Source: an uncultured Mycoplasma sp. (lineage in GTDB: Bacteria; Bacillota_I; Bacilli_A; Mycoplasmatales; Mycoplasmoidaceae). Taken from it: a stretch of 64,000 nucleotides of DNA. Every line of letters begins with the position of its first letter. Positions within the stretch are counted from its first letter, which is position 1. Under the pieces are notes generated by a model. It ran no database searches. It was not told the DNA's origin and was given only the letters and a program-made list of their open reading frames with translations. This document shows positions 56,459-64,000 of the stretch, piece after piece. The position numbers were made by a program, and so were the translations under genes. The stretch covers positions 1 through 64,000 of the forward strand of contig CANSNC010000004.1 in assembly GCA_947648205.1 (NCBI GenBank). The letters run 5' to 3'.

Positions 56459-58462
56459 ATGGTAAAAGAAATTAAAAAATTTGTTAATGACCTAAAGGTG
56501 AGAACAATATTTCCTTTTTATATTGATAATATTAATGAGAACTTTTTTAGTTCAATTAATAAATATAATAATAAATCCTTTAATAGAAAAATAGCATCAA
56601 GACTTAATAATTTGAAAATTGAAGAACTTAAAAAACTTAAAGAGATTGAAGATATTTCAAGTCACAATACATTATTACTTCTGGTTAATAGAATTATAAA
56701 AAAAATAGTTTCTAAAACAGGAACAGATAAATATGATTTATTTGTTGAAAAAGATATAGATAAAAATAATCAACCAATTTATGTTGAAGAAAAAAATGAA
56801 ATATATGATTTTAATGTAATAGGTAATGTTCAAAAAGATAGAAGATATATTTATGCAATAGATATTGATAAAAGATCATATTTGTTTAATTATGTAGAAC
56901 AAATTCAATTTTCTTTTTATTTAGATGAAAAAAATAAAATGGTATCAGGTGGTGTTTCTTGAAATTGGGGTAATGATAATAAACCTACTAATCAAGAAGA
57001 TGTCAATGAAAAGGTTTATATAACAAATTTAATAAAATATTATTTAACAAGAGAAATTAAGGATATTAGTTTAAACAACATAATAAGTATTTTTGACAAT
57101 GACACTAATAATAATCAAAATAAAAAAAGAAAATTTGTTACTAAACAAAATTATGAAAAGAATATAACTCTTGAATCATTAAGAAACTCATGAAAAGAAT
57201 TAATTACTAAAAAAATACTTAATAAATCAAACTATAGTGACAAGTTAGGAAAATATTTATTAAATGAGTTATTTTATTCCTTGATGAATACATTGATGAT
57301 TTCTTTAGCTGTATTTGAAGAACTTAAAATCTATTTTAGACATAATGAACCTGAGATTTATGGTCCTTTATTAAAAAGGGTATTAACAACAAATGATAAT
57401 GATAATCAAAATTACACTGAAGATTTTTTTGAATTGTTTGCATTTTTAAAAAAGAATTATTTTAACTTTGAAAAAATTAATTTGAAAAAAATCCTTGATG
57501 CAGATGATGCAATTCAAGCATTAATAAAATTTGATAAAATAGAAAATTTGTATTTTGGTGAGCCATTATTAAGTTATGAAATTATTAGAAATAGTGACAT
57601 ACCTTTTTTAGATGAAGATGATGATGTATTTATGAATAGCGTTGAATTAAAAACATTATTTTTAATGACAATGGATCCACAAATATTTGGTATTCATCAT
57701 AATAATCATAATTTTATTAATTATAGTGAATTGAATACTATGCTATCAAACATTAACTATAATTTAGAGAATTGAAAAGATGTTTTAGATGAAAAAATTG
57801 ATCAAACAATTTGTGAATGAAATTACGATTATGTTTCTTTTTTAAATCAAGATTTAACTTTTTTAATTGTAAAAAATAATAATCCAATTGATTTTATTTC
57901 AACTAAAAAAAATAACTATGATTATGATGCGAATAGAAAATTATTTAATAACTATTTATGATCACAAATTTATGCACACGCTATTATTTATAAAATGAAA
58001 GATTTAGAATTGAAGTTTAACACAAATAAAGTTAAATATCCTCAATTATTAAGAGGCTATATTCTTCAAGTTGAACAACTTCATTTTGATTGATATGATG
58101 ATTTTTATGGATTGCCACAAATAAAAAAGGTCATAAAAAAAATAGATGAATTTAAGCAATTAAATAAATCAATTTCATTATTAACTAAAAAAATAAATCG
58201 TGAAGACAAAATATATGGAAAATCAAAAGAGAGATTAAATATTTCATTTGCATTTATTGCAGCATCACTTTTTGGTATAACAGATTTTTTAACAATGGTG
58301 TTTACAGTTTTAACTGTAAAGGATACAACAAAAGGGTTATTATTAGAAAATATAATTACTATAGCTGCAGGATGCTTTATTTCTTTTATAATGCTTTTGA
58401 TATTATTGTTTTCAATAATTTCTCCTATTATTAAAAAAAGAAAAATGAAAAAGGAGGTTTAG
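56459..58462 (+). CDS. Tandem paralog 1: large cytoplasmic domain with C-terminal two-helix membrane hairpin
   Basis: The 667-residue protein has no signal peptide. Residues 1 to about 590 are hydrophilic, with conserved patches shared with the next gene: SKTGTDKYDLF from 85, WSQIYAHA from 501 and FDWYDDFYGLPQIKKV near 544. Two membrane helices follow (about 594-621 and 631-655) and then a basic tail. This layout, with a long helix leading into a C-terminal hairpin, resembles CorA-type ion channels, but the GMN motif is absent and the relation is only a suggestion. TAGGGGG precedes the ATG. It is co-transcribed with its paralog 3 bp downstream. Confidence 0.75.
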
Positions 58463-58465
58463 ACT

Positions 58466-60466
58466 ATGAAAGACAAAAACATTAATAACAAAATGTTTAA
58501 TGGATTAAAAATAAAAAACATTTTTTCATTTTATATTGATGATATAAATGATAAGTTTTTTACTAGTTTAAAAAACCATCCTAATAGATATTTTGTAAAT
58601 AAAGTTTTACCAAAAATTAAGAAAAATTTTGATAAAGATGAGTTAGAAAAATTTACAGAAATAGATAGTTTAACAAAAAACAATAAAATTAAATTAATGT
58701 TAAATCTTGCTCTTAGAAAAATTGCTTCTAAAACAGGAACAGACAACTGTGAATTATTTGATTCAACAGAAAAAGATCAGTTTGGAGATCAATTGTTTAT
58801 TAAACAATTACTTCAGGGAACTGATTCTCAGGTTTTAAGTGATACAAATATTGATAGAAGATATGAGTTTGTTATTGATATTAATAAAAATTCTTATCTT
58901 CATAAATATTTATCTAATATTCAATTATCTTTTTTCCTTGAAGATGATACTAAAATGCTTTCTGGTGGTTTTAGTCTTAATAAAAATTTTAATGATAAAT
59001 TAGGGATAAGTTTTCCAGAAGTTATTTCAGATATATATTTGTATTCATTAATTAAACACTTTATTGGAAAACAATTATATCCAATTTCTTTAAATAATAT
59101 GTTGGATATGATTGAAAGTTTTGAATCATCTCACAAAAAGAGAAAAGTATGATCAAAAGCTAAATATAATATTGATTTTAAACAAGTTTCAATTGAAAAT
59201 TTAAAAGATAATTGAGTTGATTTAATTAACAGAAAATATTTAAATTTTTTAAATATTACTAAAGATAAAAAAGAATATTATGAAAACACTATGTTTTATT
59301 CAATTTTAATTGTAACAATTATAATGCTATCTTTGTATGAAGAGTTAAAAAAATATTTTACTAATGAAAAACCTGAAATGATTTTAAGTTTATTGGATAA
59401 ACCTCAACTTATGAATTCAAATACCAATCAAGATCCTGAAACAGATTTTTATGAGATAGGTCATTTTCTATTTGATAATTACACAGATAAAAATAGAAAT
59501 GTTAAATTAAATAAAATTAAAAGTTATGAAGATATAATTGACACACTTAATGAACAAAAATCTTATGATTTGAATTCATTTGGTAAACCAATTGTAACTA
59601 TTGAATTATATAGAAAAGAAAATGAACCATTTATTAATGAGTATGAAATATTTTCTAGAAATAATGAATTAAGAATTATTTATTTAACAACTATTTCTCC
59701 TGAACTTTTTGGAATGGATGAATCTACAGGATATTTTATTGAATACAAACAATTTGAAGATATTATTAATAAAAATTCATTGCAAAAATTTAAAATTAGT
59801 GAGTCACTTGGTGAAAAAATTGAAAAATCTAGGTGTGAGTTAAACTATGATTATATTACATTTATTAGTAATGAACCTAGCATGTTAATTATTAAAAATA
59901 ATACAGAAACTATGTTTAATGAATTGCATTCTGAAACTATGTATACAGGACTTTATGAAAATTATTTTTGATCACAAATTTATGCACAAGCAAGGTTATG
60001 AAAAAGAATTCACATTGAGTCAGAATTTAATTATGATGTACAAAATAAAATTGATATATATCATAAAAATAAATTAGTAGCTTTAGAGAATTTAATTTTT
60101 AATTGATATGATAGTTTTTATGGAATGCCTGGAATTAAAAATATTGTTTATAAAATAAACGAATTAAGTGATTTAAAAAATTCAATTGAGATGTTAATAA
60201 TTGAAATTAGACAAAAAGATGAATTATCAAAAAAAGATAAAGAAAGAAAAAGTGTTTTATTTGCATATGTGATAGCATCATTAATTGGATTCATTAATTT
60301 TTTTGGAATGGTATTTACAATATTAACTGTAGATAATACAAAGGAAGGATTAACTCCAGTAAATATTGCAGTTATTTCAATTGGAACAGTTCTTGTATCA
60401 ATTTTAGTTGGTATTCTAATTTATTTTGGAACAAAGGTTTTGAAATCCAAGTTTAAAAAAGGATAA
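58466..60466 (+). CDS. Tandem paralog 2: large cytoplasmic domain with C-terminal two-helix membrane hairpin
   Basis: The 666-residue product matches the preceding gene in length and layout. Shared patches are KIKNIFSFYIDDINDKFF near the start, SKTGTDNCELF, WSQIYAQA, FNWYDSFYGMPGIKNI and the C-terminal hairpin with ERKSVLFAYVIASLIGF. Most of the rest has diverged, so the duplication is old. The ribosome binding site AAGGAGG lies inside the end of the upstream gene and the spacing is 3 bp, so the two are translated together and may form a hetero-oligomer. No catalytic motif is seen. A strong terminator follows. Confidence 0.75.
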
Positions 60467-60470
60467 ATTT

Positions 60471-60512
60471 AATTAAAAATTCATAATAATTTTATGAATT
60501 TTTAATTTTTTA
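60471..60512 (+). terminator. Terminator of the two-gene operon
   Basis: The stem AATTAAAAATTCATAA (60471-60486) pairs with TTATGAATTTTTAATT across a short loop. T residues follow. Confidence 0.85.
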
Positions 60513-60608
60513 TTAATATAAAATAGCATTCAATAATATAATTTTTATAATTAATAATCATTTATTCAATAATCTTATTTTAGATTAGAGTATTGTATAG
60601 GAGAAACT

Positions 60609-61070
60609 ATGATTGAAATAGATACATTAAAAAAGGCTTTAATTGTAGAAAAGTTATCATTTATTTTATCAGTTACTTTTTTTGTTATTTTTATAATTAT
60701 TTCTATTGTTGCTTCTCTTCTTCTTTTTGTATTTTCTAATTCACAACAACAATATTTATATAATAGAACTGATTTTACAAATGATATAAAAATTGGAGTT
60801 GGAATTACATTATTTGCATTATTAGGAATTTATGGAGTTTTTACAATAATCTTATTGATTATTCTTAATATTAGAAGTATTGAAATAACATCAAAATTAG
60901 ATGTATGAAAAAGTAGAATCTTTTATTTAGTAATTTCATTATTATCTTTATTTTTTATAGGTTTTATTGGTAGTTTAGTTAAAATTATTTATATGAAAAG
61001 TGATATTGAAAGACTTGAAAAATTTGGAACATATAATCCAAATAATACAAAATTATGAAAAGATGAATAA
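60609..61070 (+). CDS. Small membrane protein, family member 1
   Basis: The 153-residue protein has about four hydrophobic segments: about 15-42, 58-85 (GVGITLFALLGIYGVFTIIL) and two close together at about 103-128. A short Lys/Glu-rich start and a hydrophilic end flank them. Shared with the genes at 62228 and 62907 are an NI(R/K)SI segment after the second helix and the ending GSLVKIIYMKSDIE, like LVCKNEIKDIE and LVNKEIKSF. The family is not recognised. AGGAGA precedes the ATG. It is convergent with the HAD gene and the two share a terminator. Confidence 0.75.
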
Positions 61071-61090
61071 ATTTTTTAAAAGATAAAAAT

Positions 61091-61120
61091 AAAGATGTTT
61101 TGTTATAAAACATCTTTTTT
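61091..61120. terminator. Shared bidirectional terminator
   Basis: The stem AAAGATGTTTT (61091-61101) pairs with AAAACATCTTT (61107-61117). A-rich and T-rich flanks on either side serve both the membrane-protein gene and the minus-strand HAD gene. Confidence 0.75.
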
Positions 61121-62021
61121 AATTATGATTATTTTTTTCTTTAATAATTTTATTAATCACATCTTCTACAAAAAATGAGCTTTTGTTTTCAATAATATTT
61201 TTTGCTACATTTTTTACAAATGGATATGTGTCATGTCTTGAAAAACTATTGTTGAAACTATAAAGCATAGATATATCATTTCCTCCATCTCCAAAAACAG
61301 CAAATTCATTATTACTTGCTTTATAATACTTTTTATTAATCATGTGAATTGCAGTACTTTTATCAATGTTTTTTGGTGTTATTTCAATTGTACTTGTTGT
61401 TAGATATGATAAATCTGGAAATTTAGATTGTAAATCTGATGTTATATGTAATTTTTTTTCTATAGGCATTTTGTAGTCTACAAATCCTATTGTGATTTTA
61501 TATGCATTTTTTAATAAAGATGTAGAAAAAGAACTTCTAACTAATAAACCAATGCCAGTTTCTTTGAATCTATTAAGCATATAATTTGTGCTTTGCAATA
61601 CATTAATGTTCTCATTTTCTTTTATATAAAAAGTAATATGTGTTAATGTCTTGCCTAATGAATATCCATACATATATAATTGATTAGGATATTTTCTATC
61701 TATATATTCAAATGCTTTCATAGCATAGTTGTGTTCTTGTTCTGTAAAAGTTCTTACAAAAATTAATTGATTCAAACTTCTATTATATATTTGAGCTCCA
61801 TTACAACCTATAATATAATCATAGTTATTTATTCCATTTAACTCTAGTATTTTTTTTGCATTTAAATAATCACGTCCTGTTGCAATAGAAAAATTTATTC
61901 CATAATTTGGAAGTGAATTAATTGTGTGTGCAAATTTTGGATCTATTTTTTTATCATTTTCACTACTTGATTTAAATAGTGTTCCATCTAAATCTGTAAA
62001 TATATATTTAATGCTATTCAT
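61119..62021 (-). CDS. HAD-superfamily (Cof-type) phosphatase
   Basis: The 300-residue protein is a haloacid-dehalogenase phosphatase of the Cof class, which commonly dephosphorylates sugar phosphates or flavin mononucleotide. Motif I is DLDGTLF near residue 10, motif II ATGR near 48, the motif III Lys is in NIDKSTAI and motif IV is FGDGGNDISML. The cap domain lies in the middle, as in the C2 type. The substrate is not decided. The start is ATG at 62021; an in-frame TTG at 62039 is a less likely alternative. No strong ribosome binding site is visible. Confidence 0.9.
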   Translation of the reverse strand: MNSIKYIFTDLDGTLFKSSSENDKKIDPKFAHTINSLPNYGINFSIATGRDYLNAKKILELNGINNYDYIIGCNGAQIYNRSLNQLIFVRTFTEQEHNYAMKAFEYIDRKYPNQLYMYGYSLGKTLTHITFYIKENENINVLQSTNYMLNRFKETGIGLLVRSSFSTSLLKNAYKITIGFVDYKMPIEKKLHITSDLQSKFPDLSYLTTSTIEITPKNIDKSTAIHMINKKYYKASNNEFAVFGDGGNDISMLYSFNNSFSRHDTYPFVKNVAKNIIENKSSFFVEDVINKIIKEKNNHN

Positions 62022-62227
62022 ACTTTGAACCCAAAACAATAAAAGCTTTTTTATTTATTATATATTTAGTTTTGTAAATTTATTGAATTTGTTTTACTAT
62101 TAATATAGGTGGATTTGATCAATTAATATTAATTTATTTTTACTTTTAAAGTATTAAAATTAGTTAATTGTTGATTGTTTCTTTAAATTGACTATTAAAT
62201 ATTGAATAATAATTATAAAGAGGTCTT

Positions 62228-62722
62228 ATGTCTGAAGAACTAGAAAAATTAAAAAAATTGAAAAAAATAGAAAAATTTAATCTTGTTTGGCAAATTGTTT
62301 TTGTGATTGTATTTATCTTACTTTTAATTTTAAATTCTGTTTTTATTGCAAATTCTGTGGCAACTAACAACAATAATATATATGAAAATTCACCAAATAC
62401 ATCTACAACTGATGCACCACTAATATCTTCAACTATAATATTTGCTATTATTGGTTTATACAGTTTGATAACATTTATTATTAATCTTATTTTTAACATT
62501 AAAAGTATAATTTGCTCATCAAGTTTAGTTAAATCAAAAAATAAATCATTGTATTTAATAATGTCTATATTAGCTATTTTCTTTCTTGGTGTTATTTCAA
62601 ATCTAGTAAATTTTTTAGTTTGTAAAAATGAAATAAAAGATATTGAAAATAATCCAAGTGATACTTATGGACAAACTTATGTAGGAGAAAAGCCAACAGC
62701 TCCTTCACAATCTATTTATTAG
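62228..62722 (+). CDS. Small membrane protein, family member 2
   Basis: The 164-residue protein starts with a Lys/Glu-rich helix (SEELEKLKKLKKIEKFNL). Hydrophobic segments at about 19-43, 67-92 and 106-130 follow, and a hydrophilic tail with Pro and Tyr (SDTYGQTYVGEKP). It is related to the genes at 60609 and 62907 by the FNIKSI segment and the KNEIKDIE ending of the last helix. One Trp is a TGG codon. AGAGG lies 6 nt before the ATG. Function is unknown. Confidence 0.75.
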   Translation: MSEELEKLKKLKKIEKFNLVWQIVFVIVFILLLILNSVFIANSVATNNNNIYENSPNTSTTDAPLISSTIIFAIIGLYSLITFIINLIFNIKSIICSSSLVKSKNKSLYLIMSILAIFFLGVISNLVNFLVCKNEIKDIENNPSDTYGQTYVGEKPTAPSQSIY

Positions 62723-62727
62723 TTTTT

Positions 62728-62757
62728 AAAACACTCAGTTAATGGGTGTTTTTTTAT
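62728..62757 (+). terminator. Rho-independent terminator
   Basis: The stem AAAACACTCA pairs with TGGGTGTTTT with one G-T pair. A T run follows. Confidence 0.75.
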
Positions 62758-62906
62758 TTTTATATTTATTAAATTTATTTTTTAAGTAAGTTAATTATTT
62801 TATTAATTAGTTTTAAACATATTAGAATAAAGGCATGTATAAATTTTTTTGTACATTACTAATTTAAACAATAATTTTTATTACATTTTATTTAAAGGAG
62901 GAATTT

Positions 62907-63368
62907 ATGTCAGAATTGGATAAATTAAAGCATGTTCATTTTTGTGAAAAATTTAGCGGCATCTGAAGCATTATATATGTATTTTGTTCTCTTTATCTTT
63001 TGCCTGTTTATATTGTGTTAACTAGTTGATATTTTGATTCTTCATATAAGTTATCTATTCAGGACGCAGAATATTATAGAAAAGTAGCTACAATACTTGT
63101 TGGAATTTATATAGCATATACTGTTTTAACTTTCATATTATGTTTATTTTTTAATATTAAAAGTATTTTTTATTCAATGGAACTTGTCTCATCAAAAAAT
63201 AAATGAATTTATATAATTATGTCAATATTATCTATTTTTTTATTAGGAGTTATTTGTAATATTGTTAATTGAATACTAGTTAATAAAGAAATTAAAAGTT
63301 TCCAAAATGACAATATTAGTGGTCAAATATATGAAAAGGAAATTGGTTTTCCTGAATCATTAAAATAA
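62907..63368 (+). CDS. Small membrane protein, family member 3
   Basis: The 153-residue protein is easily missed because in-frame TGA Trp codons cut its frame into short pieces. A strong AAAGGAGG site precedes the ATG, and the product has the same plan as the gene at 62228: SELDKLKHVHF start, hydrophobic segments at about 19-42, 64-88 and 106-128, FNIKSI after the second and VNKEIKSF after the third. The tail is hydrophilic. It is probably a duplicate of the preceding gene, with separate transcription because a terminator lies between them. Function is unknown. Confidence 0.75.
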
Positions 63369-63422
63369 TTTTAATATTTTACAAATTTATTGATATTTAA
63401 ATTAAAGAAAATATGTAATTGT

Positions 63423-63457
63423 ATATTAATAATCAAATAAGATTATTAATATTTTTT
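63423..63457 (+). terminator. Rho-independent terminator
   Basis: The stem ATTAATAATC pairs with GATTATTAAT across a 6-nt loop, followed by a T run, about 55 nt after the third small membrane-protein gene. Confidence 0.75.
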
Positions 63458-63506
63458 TATTAATTTATAATTTACTTAGTAGATATTTATTATTTTGAGG
63501 AATAAA

Positions 63507-64000
63507 ATGATAAAGAAAGTAGATTTTAAATCTCTATTTTTAAATCCTATTGATGGTTTTTATAAACATATTATGTCTAATTTAAATGAAATAGTTGATT
63601 CATTTTTTGATGATGAATTTAAGGATACAAAACCTAATTATAATTTAATTCAAAATTGTGATTTAGAAATAAGTAATATTAAAGAAGAAATTAAACAACG
63701 TAAAAATAAGGATAAAATTTCATCTAGATACACTGTTAATTCTGTTATATTTTTTTTATTTTTCTTTCTTATAGGTTTTTTAATGCTTCCTATATATTTA
63801 GTAAATAATAGAATAATTAATGATTTTTCAAAATATCATTTTGAAAAGAAAAAAAGAATTAGTGAATTAGTAAAATTAAAATGTGAACAAATATATTATT
63901 CATTTACCACTATTACATTAAGAGATATATATTCATATGTTTTTGAAAAATTAGGAATGAAAGTTTTAAATAATTTTAATCAAAAAGAAATATTAAATTT
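63507..64000 (+). CDS. Membrane protein, truncated by the window edge
   Basis: The frame is open from ATG 63507 to the end of the window (164 residues seen). A GAGGAA site precedes it. The first 80 residues are hydrophilic and helical, one clear membrane segment follows (about 82-105, VIFFLFFFLIGFLMLPIYL), then a Lys-rich helix. No family is recognised from this part. It follows the small membrane proteins but appears to be a separate unit. Confidence 0.65.
   Translation, partial: MIKKVDFKSLFLNPIDGFYKHIMSNLNEIVDSFFDDEFKDTKPNYNLIQNCDLEISNIKEEIKQRKNKDKISSRYTVNSVIFFLFFFLIGFLMLPIYLVNNRIINDFSKYHFEKKKRISELVKLKCEQIYYSFTTITLRDIYSYVFEKLGMKVLNNFNQKEILN

Overview
The window is a dense, very AT-rich stretch of a mollicute (mycoplasma) chromosome. 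UGA must be read as tryptophan: almost every long gene is broken by in-frame TGA codons at positions where its family has Trp, with only occasional TGG. The lipoproteins around 20.3 kb and 47.7-52.4 kb resemble, from memory, the P35 family of Mycoplasma (Malacoplasma) penetrans. Together with the pyruvate dehydrogenase operon and glycolytic genes, this suggests a sugar-fermenting member of the Malacoplasma lineage; the genus is an inference.

Layout. 0-1 kb: tail of an upstream gene and a small lipoprotein. 1.1-6.9 kb: operon pdhA-pdhB-pdhC-pdhD-lplA, the whole pyruvate dehydrogenase complex plus the ligase that can lipoylate its E2. 7-9 kb: a small membrane protein and pgi. 9.1-16 kb: two paralogous ~1,120-residue surface proteins. 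16-17.7 kb, minus strand: a YigZ/IMPACT protein and pfkA. 18-20 kb: a disordered protein fused to a degenerate ABC ATPase, then rpsO. 20.3-21.8 kb: a P35-like lipoprotein. 22-25.7 kb: a heterodimeric ABC exporter. 25.8-28.1 kb: an EVEK-repeat cytoplasmic protein and a lipoprotein with 21-bp repeats. 28.1-31.2 kb: a minus-strand gene relic, an apparently circularly permuted EEP-family nuclease and a GH32-like protein without catalytic residues. 31.2-33.4 kb: clpB behind a CIRCE operator. 33.5-35.3 kb: a DpnII-type restriction-modification pair. 35.4-36.9 kb: aldehyde dehydrogenase. 37.1-47.5 kb: three giant paralogous surface proteins in one operon. 47.6-52.4 kb: three tandem P35-like lipoproteins. 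52.6-54.7 kb: a heavy-metal P-type ATPase. 54.8-64 kb: an unknown protein, a Nudix hydrolase, two tandem ~667-residue proteins with a C-terminal two-helix membrane hairpin, a HAD phosphatase, three small related membrane proteins and a truncated gene.

The most interesting system is the P35-like array at 47.6-52.4 kb. Each of the three genes has the same promoter architecture: a TTGACT -35 box, an uninterrupted T tract of different length (19, 18 and 16 T) and GATAAG. The T tract fills the -35/-10 spacer (18, 17 and 15 bp), so slippage would alter promoter strength and could switch each lipoprotein independently. The third gene is a mosaic: its 5' part follows gene 2, its middle carries 779 bp identical to gene 1, and its 3' end is its own. 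The array thus appears to combine expression switching with recombinational diversification. A shorter T tract sits in the spacer of a likely promoter ahead of the surface protein at 12.7 kb.

Metabolically, pgi, pfkA, the PDH complex, LplA and an aldehyde dehydrogenase fit glycolysis with pyruvate oxidation to acetyl-CoA. Much of the rest is surface: about 20 kb encodes lipoproteins and giant exported proteins. Most transcription units end in clear hairpin-plus-T terminators.
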